From Phycicoccus sp. Soil802 (GTDB taxonomy: Bacteria > Actinomycetota > Actinomycetes > Actinomycetales > Dermatophilaceae): a stretch of DNA of 64,000 bases. This document shows, in pieces, positions 9,114 through 19,700 of the stretch. Position numbers and translations under genes: made by a program. The DNA lies in the NCBI RefSeq assembly GCF_001429605.1, contig NZ_LMSS01000007.1, forward strand, positions 310,528 to 374,527, in the 5' to 3' direction. Each line of letters opens with the position of its first letter. Position 1 is the stretch's first letter. Under the pieces are notes generated by a model, which had not been told where the DNA came from, ran no database searches, and saw nothing but the letters and a program-made list of their open reading frames with translations.

Positions 9114-10115
9114 ATGGAGCAACGGGTACTAGGGCGTACTGGCAGGCACGTTTCGGTGGTCGGGCTGGGGACCTGGCAGCTCGGCGGCGACTGGGGCGAC
9201 GACGTCGGTGACGGCCAGGCCTTGGGGATCCTCGAGGCCGCGGCCGCTGAAGGGGTGACGTTCTTCGACACGGCCGACGTCTATGGCGACGGGCGCAGTG
9301 AGCAGCTGATCGGCCGCTTCCTACGCGAGTCCGACCCGGATCGCACCATCACCGTGGCGACCAAGATGGGACGTCGAGCCGAGCAGGTGCCGGCGAACTA
9401 CACCCTGAAGAACTTCCGCCTGTGGGCCGACCGATCGCGGCGCAACCTTGGCGTGGACCAGCTCGATCTCGTCCAGCTGCACTGTCCGCCAAGCGATGTC
9501 TACTCCCAGGACGCCGTCTTCGACGCCTTGGACACCCTCGTTGACGACGGGGTCCTGGCCCATTACGGCGTGAGCGTCGAGCGGGTCGACGAGGCGCTGA
9601 CCGCTATCAGTCGACCGCGGGTTGCAACGGTGCAGATCATTGCGAACGCCTTCCGAGTCAAGCCGATCGAGCAGGTCCTGCCTGCCGCTGCCCGAGCGGG
9701 TGTCGGCGTGATCCTGAGGGTCCCGCTCGCCTCCGGCCTGCTTTCCGGGAAGTACGACGAGCAGACCACCTTCGCGGCGGACGACCACCGGACCTACAAC
9801 CGGGACGGCAGCGCCTTCGATGTCGGCGAGACCTTCTCCGGAGTCGACTTCACCACGGGGGTGGAGGCTTCGAGGACCTTCGCGGAACTGGTCCGTCAGG
9901 AAGCGCCAGCCGGCACGACCAGCGCTCAGGCGGCCATCGCGTGGCTCTGCCAACAACCCGAGGTGTCCACCGTCATCCCGGGCGCGCGCACCGTGCAGCA
10001 AGCCCGGGCCAACGCGGCGGCAGCCTCCGTGCCAGCGCTCGGGCCTTCCTTCACCAAAGAGGTCATGGCGATCTACGACTCCCGCTTCCGGGAGGCCGTC
10101 CACTCCCGCTGGTGA
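9114..10115 (+). CDS. Aldo/keto reductase
   Basis: A 333-residue TIM-barrel NADPH-dependent oxidoreductase. The catalytic tetrad can be placed: Asp and Tyr in FFDTADVYGDGRSE, Lys in VATKMGRR and His in LVQLHCPP. The C-terminal cofactor region STVIPGARTVQQARANAAA is typical of the YakC/AKR11-13-like subfamilies. The ATG at 9114 gives the canonical VLGRTG start. It stands alone next to the xylose genes, separated by 20 bases from the convergent xylB remnant; a role in sugar or aldehyde reduction is possible but unproven. Confidence 0.88.
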   Translation: MEQRVLGRTGRHVSVVGLGTWQLGGDWGDDVGDGQALGILEAAAAEGVTFFDTADVYGDGRSEQLIGRFLRESDPDRTITVATKMGRRAEQVPANYTLKNFRLWADRSRRNLGVDQLDLVQLHCPPSDVYSQDAVFDALDTLVDDGVLAHYGVSVERVDEALTAISRPRVATVQIIANAFRVKPIEQVLPAAARAGVGVILRVPLASGLLSGKYDEQTTFAADDHRTYNRDGSAFDVGETFSGVDFTTGVEASRTFAELVRQEAPAGTTSAQAAIAWLCQQPEVSTVIPGARTVQQARANAAAASVPALGPSFTKEVMAIYDSRFREAVHSRW

Positions 10116-10135
10116 GCTCCGGGGCCCGACGCGCA

Positions 10136-11002
10136 TCACCGCAGCTGGGACCCTGCGACCTCTCGCGCCGCCTCGCGGTAGCGCTCGAGGACCGTGGGCG
10201 TGGCCTCGGCCTCGAAGGTCGCGACCTGCCCGGGCTGCCACTTCGGCGGTTCTGCCGCGCCGGAGAGGACCCAAGCGGCCTGGCGCGCTGCCCCGTCCGC
10301 GACGTACTCCCCGGGCGACGGCACTTCGACCGGCACACCGAGGATCGCAGGCGCGATCTCGCGCACGGCCCGGGACCGAGCTCCCCCACCGACGAGCGTG
10401 ACCCTCTCGATGGGCACGCCTTGGCGGCGCACCGCCTCCATGCCATCGGCCATGAGGCAGAGCAGACCCTCGACCGCCGCGCGAGCCAGGTTCTCCCGGC
10501 TCATCGACTCGAGCGTCATGCCCCACAGGGAGCCGGTTGCTCGCGGCAGGTTGGGCGTGCGCTCGCCCTCGAGGTAGGGCACGTGGACGAGACCGCCCGC
10601 GCCGGGACCCGCGGCAAGGGCGAGCTCGGTCAACCCGTCGTGATCCACACCGAGGAGGCGAGCGGTGGCGTCGAGGACCCGCGCGGCGTTGAGGGTGCAC
10701 GCGAGTGGGAGGAACTGCCCGGTGGCGTCGGCGAAGCCCGCCACGAGCCCGCTGGGATCGGAGGTGGTGGTGTGCGACACCGCTGCCACCACGCCCGAGG
10801 TCCCGAGGGAGACGGAGGTCTCGCCGGGCCGTAGTCCGAGGCCCAGAGCAGCGCCGGCGTTGTCGCCACAGCCGGGTCCCAGCTGCAGGTGGCCTCGGCC
10901 GGCGGTGTGGTCCCCGTCTCGGACGAGGCGGCCCGTCTCCGCGTCGCGGATGACGACCTTGCAGGACTGGGTGGAGGAGTCGATACCCGCGACGAGGGTC
11001 AT
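10136..11002 (-). pseudogene. xylB: Xylulokinase with large in-frame internal deletion
   Basis: The frame is open (288 codons) but xylulokinases of the FGGY family are about 460-490 residues. The first 30 or so residues are a normal N-terminus ([20 protein letters not shown], the first phosphate-binding strand). The sequence then jumps within about 15 residues to [14 protein letters not shown], the catalytic-Asp region normally near residue 230. The C-terminal actin-like domain is intact, with [16 protein letters not shown] and the ATP-binding VGGGARS. Most of the substrate-binding domain is therefore missing, about 200 residues, with the frame kept. It lies 12 bases after xylA as in a normal xylAB operon. 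Probably non-functional as a kinase, though transcribed. Confidence 0.85.
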
Positions 11003-11014
11003 CAGACGGTCCGG

Positions 11015-12193
11015 TCAGCCGATCAGGTGCTCGAGCGCGAGCTGCTGAAGCTTCACGAAGCCGTAGTCGCGCTCCGCGGCCTTCTCCGGGTCGAAGCCGT
11101 CGTCCGTCGCCAGGAGGTCGGCCACGGTCTCGCCCGGCTCCAAGGTGGGCCGGGCAAGGTCGAGCACCCCGGCATACTCCATCGCTTCCTGGACCCGCGC
11201 GTCGGCGCGGTACGCCTTGGCCTTGTCCGCAAGCATGATGTACATGGACATGCAGGCCCGTGCCGACTCCCAGACGCCCTCCATGCCCTCCGTGCGGGAC
11301 GGCTTGTAGTCGAAGTGCCGCGGCCCGTCGTAGCGCGGGCCGTCCGGGTGGCCGGGAAAGCCGTTCTCGATCAGGTCGACGGTGAAGAACGCGGAGATCA
11401 GGTCACCGTGGCCGAAGACGAGGTCCTGGTCGTACTTCAGGCCGCGCTGCCCGTTGAGGTCGATGTGGAAGAGCTTGCCGCTCCACAGCGCCTGACCCAA
11501 GGCGTGGGTGTAGTTCAGGTTGGCCATCTGCTCGTGCCCGGTCTCGGGGTTGAGCCCGACGATGTCACCGTGCTCGAGCTCGGCGATCAGCGCGAGGGCG
11601 TGGCCAGCGGTCGGGAGGAAGATGTCACCCCGCGGCTCGTTCGGCTTGGGCTCGAGGGCGATCTTGAGGTCGTAGCCCTGGGCCTTGATGTGACCCGCGA
11701 CGGTGTCCAGACCTTCCTTGTAGCGCTCCATGGCGCTGAAGACGTCCTTGGAGCCGTCGTACTCGCTGCCTTCGCGGCCACCCCACATCACGAACGTGCT
11801 GGCGCCCACCTCCGCGGCCAGGTCGACGGCGCGCAGGACCTTGCGCAGGCCGAAGCGGCGCACCGACCGGTCGTTCGCGGTCAGGCCGCCGTCCTTGAAG
11901 ACCGGGTGCGTGAACGTGTTGGTGGTGACCATCTCGATGACCAGGCCGGCCTGGTCGGTGGCCTCCTTGAACCGCCCGAGGAGGCGCTGCTTCGTGGCGT
12001 CGTCGGCGTCGAACGGGAACACGTCGTTGTCGTGGAAGGTCACGCCCCAGGCGCCGAGCTCGGCAAGCTTCTCGGAGTACTCCCACGGATCGAGGGCGGG
12101 CCGGCTGGGCCCGCCGAACGGGTCGGTGCCCGTCCAGCCGACGGTCCAGAGACCGAACGAGAACTTGTCCTCAAGGGTGGGCTGACGTACCAC
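11015..12193 (-). CDS. xylA: Xylose isomerase
   Basis: A 392-residue TIM-barrel metalloenzyme converting D-xylose to D-xylulose, of the short actinobacterial class I type. It starts with the family-typical [11 protein letters not shown]. Active-site parts visible are [12 protein letters not shown] (His/Asp charge relay), [22 protein letters not shown] with metal ligands, and [16 protein letters not shown]. It is the first gene of a minus-strand xylA-xylB unit and is divergent from a ROK repressor gene, with an AT-rich operator-like dyad between them. Confidence 0.96.
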   Translation of the reverse strand: MVRQPTLEDKFSFGLWTVGWTGTDPFGGPSRPALDPWEYSEKLAELGAWGVTFHDNDVFPFDADDATKQRLLGRFKEATDQAGLVIEMVTTNTFTHPVFKDGGLTANDRSVRRFGLRKVLRAVDLAAEVGASTFVMWGGREGSEYDGSKDVFSAMERYKEGLDTVAGHIKAQGYDLKIALEPKPNEPRGDIFLPTAGHALALIAELEHGDIVGLNPETGHEQMANLNYTHALGQALWSGKLFHIDLNGQRGLKYDQDLVFGHGDLISAFFTVDLIENGFPGHPDGPRYDGPRHFDYKPSRTEGMEGVWESARACMSMYIMLADKAKAYRADARVQEAMEYAGVLDLARPTLEPGETVADLLATDDGFDPEKAAERDYGFVKLQQLALEHLIG

Positions 12194-12211
12194 GGCTACT
12201 CCTCGGATAAT

Positions 12212-12227
12212 TTGTTTTCGCGTACAA
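12212..12227. promoter_or_regulatory. Putative ROK (XylR) operator between xylA and its repressor
   Basis: The 64-base divergent spacer holds an AT-rich stretch with the interrupted dyad TTGT-N8-ACAA centred near 12219.5. ROK-type xylose repressors bind AT-rich dyads of this kind, and its position would block both divergent promoters. The match is a weak consensus. Confidence 0.45.
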
Positions 12228-12257
12228 CATATAGAAGCCGGAAGGTAGGGTCAAGGG

Positions 12258-13490
12258 GTGCCGACACCCTCCGCTGCCAGCGCCGCGCGGCCGGATCCGC
12301 CAGCCGTGGAGCCGCTGGGCGCGAGGCAGTCCACCCTGCGGGAGAGCAACCTCTCCCTGGTGGCCCGGACGGTGTGCGCGTCCCCAGCTCCGCTGTCGCG
12401 CGCCGGCGTGGCTGCCCGCACCTCGATGACTCGCTCGACCGTTTCGCGGCTGGTCGACGATCTCGTCGCAGGAGGGGTGCTGGCGGAGCTCGAGCCGCCC
12501 GCGGTGACCGGACCGGGCCGACCAGCCATCCCGCTCGTCCCGAGCAGCGGGCTGGTGGCGCTCGGCCTGCAGGTCAACGCCAGCTACCTCGCCGCCCGGC
12601 TCGTTGACCTGCGCGGTCGCGTGGTGGCCGAACACGTCGAGTACGACGACCTCGTCGGCTGCGATCCACGCTCGACGCTCGGCCGCCTGGGGGCCATGAG
12701 CAAACAGGTGCTCGGCCAGGCACAGGGCGCCCGACTGGTGGGCGCCGGCCTTGCTCTGCCCGGGATCGTCTCCTCGGGATCCGGCCGGCTGCTGCTCGCA
12801 CCCAACCTGGGCTGGTCCGATCTCGAGCCTGCCGCGTTCCTGGACGACGAGGCCGTGGGCGGCACACCTTTGCGGATCGGCAACGAGGCGGACCTGGCCG
12901 CCCGGACGGTGGCGCAGGTCGCACCGGGCCGTCCTGGCCGGCTGGCGGACTTCATCTACCTCTCCGGCGAGATCGGCATCGGCGGCGCCGCGGTCGTCGA
13001 CGGGCAGGTCATGTCGGGCCGGCACGGCTGGGCGGGGGAAGTGGGACACGTCTGCGTGGACCCCGACGGCCCACCCTGCCGCTGCGGGTCCACCGGGTGC
13101 CTCGAGCAGTATGCCGGTCGGCAGGCGCTCGTTGCCGCCGCCGGACTCGCTCCTGACGCGACCCCCGCCGAGCTCGCGGAACGGTTGCGGTCAGGCGACT
13201 CCCGCGCGAAGACCGCCGTCGCGAGCGCCGCGTGGGCCCTGGGCATCGCCCTGGCGGGTGTCGTGAACGTCCTCGACATCCCGGCCATCGTCCTGGGCGG
13301 TCACCTGGGCCAGATCACCGAGCTTCTCCGGCCGGACCTCGAGCAGCAGCTGCGCCGGCGAGTGCTGTCCGCCCGCTGGGTTGCCCTGACCATCGAGCCG
13401 GCGGACGGCGACCCTGCACCGGGTGCGACGGGGGCGGCCCAGCTCGAGCTGACCGCCGTCCTCGCGAACCCCGCGAAGTGGGTCGACTGA
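12258..13490 (+). CDS. ROK-family transcriptional repressor, XylR-like
   Basis: A 410-residue protein with an N-terminal winged helix (about residues 20-85, with LSRAGVAARTSMTRSTVSRL) and a C-terminal sugar-kinase-like ROK domain. The ROK zinc motif is CRCGSTGCLEQYAG and GEIGIGGAAVVDG is a typical ROK segment. Divergence from xylA indicates a xylose-responsive repressor of the xyl genes. The start is GTG at 12258 in a GGGGTG context, with residues 20-30 reading LGARQSTLRESNLSLV, common for this group. A strong hairpin follows the gene. Confidence 0.88.
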   Translation: MPTPSAASAARPDPPAVEPLGARQSTLRESNLSLVARTVCASPAPLSRAGVAARTSMTRSTVSRLVDDLVAGGVLAELEPPAVTGPGRPAIPLVPSSGLVALGLQVNASYLAARLVDLRGRVVAEHVEYDDLVGCDPRSTLGRLGAMSKQVLGQAQGARLVGAGLALPGIVSSGSGRLLLAPNLGWSDLEPAAFLDDEAVGGTPLRIGNEADLAARTVAQVAPGRPGRLADFIYLSGEIGIGGAAVVDGQVMSGRHGWAGEVGHVCVDPDGPPCRCGSTGCLEQYAGRQALVAAAGLAPDATPAELAERLRSGDSRAKTAVASAAWALGIALAGVVNVLDIPAIVLGGHLGQITELLRPDLEQQLRRRVLSARWVALTIEPADGDPAPGATGAAQLELTAVLANPAKWVD

Positions 13491-13491
13491 G

Positions 13492-13532
13492 CCGGCCGCC
13501 CTCGCCCGATGGATGGGGCGGCGGGCGGCCGG
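13492..13532 (+). terminator. Strong GC hairpin after the ROK repressor
   Basis: CCGGCCGCCC at 13492-13501 pairs perfectly with GGGCGGCCGG at 13523-13532, and the intervening bases can add further CGCCC/GGGCG pairs. It begins directly after the repressor stop. No T-run follows, as is common for terminators in high-GC actinobacteria. Confidence 0.65.
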
Positions 13533-13589
13533 GACGATTCCTGGCCTCTTGTGGCGATCCTGAGTGCGGTGTTACCGTCCCCACGGCTT

Positions 13590-13612
13590 TAGTTTTGCCA
13601 CGCACCAAACTA
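13590..13612. promoter_or_regulatory. Palindromic operator upstream of the alditol oxidase
   Basis: TAGTTT (13590-13595) and AAACTA (13607-13612) form an exact inverted repeat with an 11-base centre, inside an otherwise GC-rich 243-base spacer. TTAGTTT...AAACTAA-type dyads are classical xylose-repressor operators, so the ROK regulator encoded upstream may control this gene too. Confidence 0.5.
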
Positions 13613-13733
13613 TCGAGCCCGCACAACCACGCGGGCCGCTGGGTCGCTGGCAGACCAGGCTTCGCCGTCACGGCAGTTCGAATCGACAACGTCCGCGCCC
13701 CCGGGCACACCTTCGGCGAAGGAGCCGCACGAC

Positions 13734-14966
13734 ATGCAGACCAACTGGGCCGGGAACCACGTGTACCGGGCCGCTCGCCTCGAGGAGCCCGGATCCGTGG
13801 CAGAGCTCCAGGAGCTCGTGGCCTCGCACGAGCGCGTGCGGGCACTGGGCTCGCGGCACTCCTTCACGGACATCGCTGACACCGACGGCGTGCTCGTGTC
13901 GCTCGCGAACCTGCCCGACGACGTGGACATTTTCGAGCCCGGCCGCAGCGTCACGGTCGGCGGTGGGGTTCTCTATGGCCACGTGGCAGAGTCGCTCCAG
14001 CAGCGTGGTTGGGCCATGGCGAACATGGCGTCCTTGCCGCACATCTCGGTCGCGGGCGCCGTGGCCACTGGCACGCATGGGTCCGGCGACCGCAACGGAA
14101 GCCTCGCGGCGGCTGTGAGTGCAGTAGAGGCGGTGGGGCCCTCAGGCGAGATCTACCGGCTGCAGCGTGGTGACGCCGACTTCGCAGGCAGCGTCGTGGC
14201 GCTCGGGGCCCTGGGGATCGTCACCGCCCTGACCCTCGACATCGAGCCCAGCTTCGACGTGCGCCAGGACGTCTTCACCGACCTGCCCTGGCCGGTGGTC
14301 GAGCAGAGCTTCGACGACATCACCGGCCGCGCGTACAGCGTCAGCCTCTTCACGGACTGGACTGCCGACTCGGTGCAGCAGGTCTGGATGAAGAGCCGGG
14401 GCACCGACTCGCCAGGGGACCTCCTCGGTGCCGCGCCGGCGACCGCCACGCTCCACATGCTCCGCGGTGGAGCGACCGAGTCGGTCACCGAGCAAGGTGG
14501 CGTCACGGGTCCTTGGCACGAAAGGCTCCCGCACTTCCGGATGGCCTTCACGCCCAGCCGGGGCGAGGAGCTGCAGACCGAGTACTTCGTACCCCGCCGG
14601 CACGCCCAGGCGGCCTTCGCCGCCATGCGGCGGCTCGGCCCCCGCATGGCGCCGCTCCTCCAGGTGGGCGAGATCCGCACCGTCGCCCGGGACGAGCTTT
14701 GGCTCAGCGGTGCCTACCAAGAGGATGTCGTCGGCCTCCACTTCACGTGGGTCCGCGACCCGGAGGCCGTGTATGCCGTCTTGCCCGCCATCGAGGCCGA
14801 GCTCCTTCCGCTCGACGCCCGGCCGCACTGGGGCAAGTGCTTCACGGCCTCGCGAGACCAGCTGCTGGCCGCGTACCCCCGGCTCACGGACTTCGTCGCG
14901 CTGCGGACCAAGGTCGACCCTGGGGGCAAGTTCGGCAACGCATTCCTCGAGCGCGTCCTGGGCTGA
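13734..14966 (+). CDS. FAD-linked alditol oxidase (xylitol oxidase type)
   Basis: A 410-residue flavoprotein of the aldonolactone/alditol oxidase family. The FAD domain shows RALGSRHSFTDIADTDG, which includes the HSF motif whose His carries covalent FAD in the family, and SVAGAVATGTHGSGDRNGSL. The C-terminal portion has HWGKCFTASRDQLLAAYPRL and KVDPGGKFGNAFLERVLG, the substrate domain of alditol and aldonolactone oxidases. Such enzymes oxidise xylitol or sorbitol at C1 to the aldose with release of H2O2. Next to xylA this would make xylose from xylitol. The substrate is inferred from neighbours. Confidence 0.88.
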   Translation: MQTNWAGNHVYRAARLEEPGSVAELQELVASHERVRALGSRHSFTDIADTDGVLVSLANLPDDVDIFEPGRSVTVGGGVLYGHVAESLQQRGWAMANMASLPHISVAGAVATGTHGSGDRNGSLAAAVSAVEAVGPSGEIYRLQRGDADFAGSVVALGALGIVTALTLDIEPSFDVRQDVFTDLPWPVVEQSFDDITGRAYSVSLFTDWTADSVQQVWMKSRGTDSPGDLLGAAPATATLHMLRGGATESVTEQGGVTGPWHERLPHFRMAFTPSRGEELQTEYFVPRRHAQAAFAAMRRLGPRMAPLLQVGEIRTVARDELWLSGAYQEDVVGLHFTWVRDPEAVYAVLPAIEAELLPLDARPHWGKCFTASRDQLLAAYPRLTDFVALRTKVDPGGKFGNAFLERVLG

Positions 14967-15477
14967 GGCCCACGCTACGACGCCGCCGCGCGACGCCGTT
15001 CGAGCACCCCGGATCACCAGAAGCCCTGATCGGCGCGTGCGGCACGCCGCCCGGCATGACGTCGTGGGGCCAGTCCGTCGGGACCCAGCATGACCGGACT
15101 GACCAGTTGGGTCCGAGCCGAGCTCAGGCGTGGATCCGGCACCGCACGAGTCGGCGCCAGTCGGCTCGGCAAGGGCTATGTTGGTCGGGACAGGTCCAAC
15201 TCGTCGTCGCCCTGGACCCGGTGACTTCAGCTGCTGCACCGCTTGGCAGAGGAGACATCGTGTGGCACCGCCCGGGACCAGCGTCCCGACAGGCTCGAAG
15301 AGCCGACCGGGCATCTCCGATGGGCAGGACGTTTGGCACTGGCAGGCATGCACCGAAGCCACTGTGCTTGTTTCCGCGCCGCCCCACCACCGCCGGTGGG
15401 CCGATAAGGAGACCAGCCATGGCCGAACAGGCCGCCGCAACGCCCGTCGTCGACAGCTCCGTCGTCAGAGCACGACC
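14967..15477. other. Intergenic region before the nar operon, with a coupled mini-ORF
   Basis: This region of about 510 bases holds no recognisable gene. Near its end an ATG at 15419 is preceded by AAGGAG at 15406-15411 and opens a 20-codon frame that stops at 15479-15481. The stop overlaps the likely GTG start of narK at 15478 (GTGA). This could be a leader peptide giving coupled translation, or chance. The region must hold the nar promoter; no convincing FNR or NarL box was identified by eye. Confidence 0.4.
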
Positions 15478-16728
15478 GTGACCACTCCGATGACCACCAC
15501 CCCGTTGACCTCGGACCAACAGCCCCGAGCGGCAACCAGATCGCCCTGGCTGATGCTGGCGATGGCCACCCTCGGCTTCGCGGTGAACTTCTGGGCCTGG
15601 GCGCTGATCAGCCCGCTCGGACCACTATTCCGGGCCACCGGGTCCCTCGGCACCCTGACCGAGTCCGACGTCGCCCTCCTCGTCGCTGTCCCCGTCGTGG
15701 TGGGCTCCCTCGGCCGCATCATCGTGGGCGGGCTGACCGACCGGTACGGCGGACGGGTCATGTTCCCGATCGTCTCGGGCGTGACCATCATCCCGACCCT
15801 CTTCATCGCCTTCTTCGCCCTCGACTCCTACGCCCTGCTCATCCTCGGCGGCTTCCTCCTCGGCATCGCCGGCACCGCTTTCGCCGTGGGCGTCCCGTTC
15901 GTGAACGCGTGGTTCCCGCCAGAGAAGCGCGGTCTCGCGGTCGGCATCTTCGGCGCCGGCATGGGCGGTACCGCGATCAGCGCGCTGACCACCGTCAAGC
16001 TCACCGACCACCTGGGCGCAAAGGCACCCTTCCTCATCACCGCGGTGGTGCTGGCCGGCTACTCCCTCGCCGCCTGGCTGATCCTTCGGGACGCACCCGA
16101 CCGCGTGGTGCCCACCACCTCACTGGCCTCGCGGATCTCGGCCAACGCCCGGCTCCCGATCACTTGGCAGGCGTGCCTTCTCTACGCGGTGGCCTTCGGT
16201 GGGTACGTCGCCTTCTCGGTCTACCTCCCGGCATACCTCAAGACCGCCCACCACCTCACCCCGGACAGCGCGGCCAACCGGATGGCCGGCTTCGTGCTCA
16301 TCGCGGTCATCCTGCGCCCCGTCGGCGGCTGGCTCGCCGACAAGGTGGGTTCGATCCCTGTGCTGGCCACCGGGTTCGGCGTCGTCGTCGTGTGCGCCGC
16401 CATCTCCGCCGGCACACCACCACTGCACGGCATCGGCACCCTCGCGTTCCTCGCGATGGCCGCCGCGCTCGGCTCCGGAAGCGGCGCCACGTTCGCCCTC
16501 ATCGCCAAGGTCACTGAGCCTTCTCGGGTCGGGGGCGTGACCGGACTCGTCGGCGCAGCCGGAGGTCTGGGTGGTTTCGTGCCGCCACTGATCATGGGCT
16601 ACGTCTACGGCCGCACCGACTCCTACGCCATCGGGCTGTGGATGCTCAGCGTCACCGCCGCACTGGCACTGCTCCTCACCGTCACGGTCGTCCGACGAAC
16701 CGCCGCCCAAGGACAGGAAGCTCGTTGA
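15478..16728 (+). CDS. narK: Nitrate/nitrite transporter, NarK type (MFS)
   Basis: A 416-residue, 12-segment MFS protein of the nitrate/nitrite porter family. The NNP landmarks GIAGTAFAVGVPFVNAWFPP and GNNP-like motifs (GAGMGGTAISALTT and the later SGSGATFALIAK) are visible, with GRIIVGGLTDRYGGR as the cytoplasmic loop motif. It should import nitrate or exchange it for nitrite for the reductase encoded downstream. The GTG at 15478 is chosen for its overlap with an upstream mini-ORF; ATG at 15490 is the alternative. Its stop overlaps the narG start (TTGA). Confidence 0.88.
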   Translation: MTTPMTTTPLTSDQQPRAATRSPWLMLAMATLGFAVNFWAWALISPLGPLFRATGSLGTLTESDVALLVAVPVVVGSLGRIIVGGLTDRYGGRVMFPIVSGVTIIPTLFIAFFALDSYALLILGGFLLGIAGTAFAVGVPFVNAWFPPEKRGLAVGIFGAGMGGTAISALTTVKLTDHLGAKAPFLITAVVLAGYSLAAWLILRDAPDRVVPTTSLASRISANARLPITWQACLLYAVAFGGYVAFSVYLPAYLKTAHHLTPDSAANRMAGFVLIAVILRPVGGWLADKVGSIPVLATGFGVVVVCAAISAGTPPLHGIGTLAFLAMAAALGSGSGATFALIAKVTEPSRVGGVTGLVGAAGGLGGFVPPLIMGYVYGRTDSYAIGLWMLSVTAALALLLTVTVVRRTAAQGQEAR

Positions 16729-19700
16729 CCCCCTCGCACAAGAAGTCCACGTCCGACATCGGGATGGACGGCTCCCTCATGGAGGCACTGGTCCGCAGCC
16801 GGAGGTTCTTCACCAAGGGAACCGTCTCGGACGACCTCCGGACCATCTCGCAGGTCGGAGGGCGCGAGGCCGACGACTTCTACCGCGACCGCTGGAGCCA
16901 CGACAAGGTCGTACGGTCCACCCACGGGGTGAACTGCACCGGCTCCTGCTCGTGGAAGGTCTACGTCAAGGACGGGATCATCACGTGGGAGACCCAGCAG
17001 ACCGACTATCCCTCGGTCGGCCCGGACTCCCCCGAGTACGAGCCCCGCGGCTGCCCCCGTGGCGCGGCGTTCTCCTGGTACACCTACTCCCCCACTCGAG
17101 TGCGCTACCCGTATGTGCGCGGCGTCCTGCTCCAGATGTTCCGCGAGGCCAGGTCCCAGCACGACGGGGACCCGGTGAAAGCCTGGGAGCACATCGTCGA
17201 GAACCCGTTGCGGGCCAAGGCATACAAGTCGGCGCGCGGTAAGGGCGGCCTGGTCCGCGCCACCTGGGAGGAAGTCAGCGAGATCGTCGCCGCTGCGCAC
17301 GTCCACACGATCAAGAAGTACGGGCCCGACCGCGTCGCCGGATTCTCGCCCATCCCCGCGATGTCGATGGTCTCGCATGCCTCCGGCGCCAGGTTCGTGA
17401 ACCTCATCGGCGGCTCCATGCTGAGCTTCTACGACTGGTACGCCGACCTCCCCGTCGCCTCCCCGCAGGTCTTCGGCGACCAGACCGACGTCCCCGAGTC
17501 CGGTGACTGGTGGAACGCGGGCTACCTGATCATGTGGGGCTCCAACCTCCCCGTCACCCGCACGCCGGACGCCCACTGGATGACCGAGGCCCGATACCGC
17601 GGCCAGAAGGTCATCGCCGTCGCCCCGGACTACGCCGACAACGTGAAGTTCGCCGACGAGTGGCTGGCTGCCAAGCCCGGCACGGACGCCGCCCTCGCGA
17701 TGGCGATGGGCCACGTCGTGCTGAAGGAGTTCTTCGTCGACCGCCAGACGCCCTACTTCACCGAGTACGTGAAGACCTACACCGACCTGCCCCACCTGGT
17801 CCGCCTCGAGGAAGCGGCTGACGGTGAGTACACCGCCGGCAAGTTCCTCACCGCCGCCGACCTCCCCGACCACATCGGCGACGAGAACGCCGCCTTCAAG
17901 ACCGTGCTCATCGACTCCGTCACCGGCAAGCCCGTCATCCCGAACGGGTCGCTGGGCCATCGGTACGGCGAGGCAGGGGTGGGCAGCTGGAACCTCGAGC
18001 TCGGCGACGTCGACCCGGTTCTCTCCCTCCTGGACACCGCGACCGAGTCCGTCGTCGTCCGTATGCCGCGTTTCGACACCCCTGACGGCGCGGCCGCCGA
18101 CCTTCCTCGGGGCATACCCGTGCGCCGCGTCGACGGTCACCTGGTCACCACCGTCTACGACCTGCTCCTCGCGCAGTACGGGGTTGGCCGGTCGCACGAG
18201 GGTCAGGCCCTTCCGGGAGTCTGGCCGACCGGTGACAACAGGGGTTACGACGACGCACAGTCGCCGTACACGCCCGCCTGGCAAGAGGCCATCACGGGAG
18301 TGCCGGCCGCCACCGCCGCTCGGATCGGGCGCGAGTTCGCGCAGAACGCCGAGGAGTCCAAGGGCCGGTCCATGATCGTCATGGGCGCCGGCACCAACCA
18401 CTGGTTCCACTCCGACACGATCTACCGCGCCTTCCTCACCCTCACCAACCTCACCGGCTGCCAAGGCGTCAACGGCGGCGGCTGGGCCCACTACGTCGGT
18501 CAGGAGAAGGTCCGCCCGATCACCGGCTACACGCAGATCGCCAACGCACTCGACTGGAACCGGCCGCCGCGCAACATGATCCAAACGGCGTACTGGTACC
18601 TGCACACCAACCAGTTCCGCTACGACCAGTTCGGCGCCGATACCCTCTCAGCGACCACCGGCAAGGGCCAGCTCGCGGGCAAGTCCACTGCCGACGTCAT
18701 CGCCCAGAGCGCCCGGATGGGCTGGATGCCGTCCTATCCCACCTTCGACCGCAACCCGCTCGACCTCAGCGACGACGCGGCTGCCGCCGGGAAGCCGATC
18801 GGCGAGTACGTCGCCGAACAGCTCAAGTCCGGCGAGCTGGACTTCGCCGGCGAGGACCCTGACGCGCCCAGCAACTATCCGAGGATCCTGTCGATCTGGC
18901 GGGCCAACCTCCTCGGCTCGTCGGGCAAGGGCAACGAGTACTTCCTCAAGCACCTGCTCGGCACCGACTCCTCGGTGCGAGCCACCGAGACACCTGAGGG
19001 GCAACGACCCGTCGATGTGAAGTGGAGGGACGAGGCACCGGAGGGAAAGCTCGACCTGCTCATGACGATCGACTTCCGCCAGACCAGCACCACGATCTTC
19101 TCCGACGTCGTCCTCCCCGCCGCCACCTGGTACGAGAAGCACGACCTCAACACCACCGACATGCACCCCTTCGTACACTCCTTCAACCCCGCCATCGCCC
19201 CGCCGTGGCAGACCCGCACCGACTGGGACGCGTGGCAGACGATCGCCGAGAAGTTCAGCGAGCTCGCCGCCACGCACCTCGGTGTCCGCAAGGACGTGGT
19301 CGCCGTGCCGCTCACCCACGACACCCCCGACGCGATGGCCAACCCGCACGGCGTCGTGCGCGACTGGAAGAAGGGCGAGTGCGAGCCGATCCCCGGTGTC
19401 ACGATGCCCAAGCTCGTCGAGGTGGAGCGTGATTACGGCGCAGTCGCAGAGAAGATGAACGCACTCGGCCCCCTGGTGGACACGCTCGGCGCGACCACCA
19501 AGGGCGTCACGTTCGAGCTCAGTAAGCAGGTCGACTACCTCCGGGCCAAGAACGGGGCGGTCCGAGGCGGCGTGGCCGACGGTCGGCCGTCGCTGAAGAA
19601 GGACGTCAACGTGTGCGAGGCGATCCTCGCGATGTCCGGGACCACCAACGGGCACCTGGCCACCCAGGGCTTCAAGACCCTCGAGAAGCGCACCGGAGTG

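Noticed and set aside
15331-15350. A sigma-54-like TGGCAC element upstream of narK
   Set aside because: The -12 part does not fit at the required spacing, and actinobacteria generally lack sigma-54.
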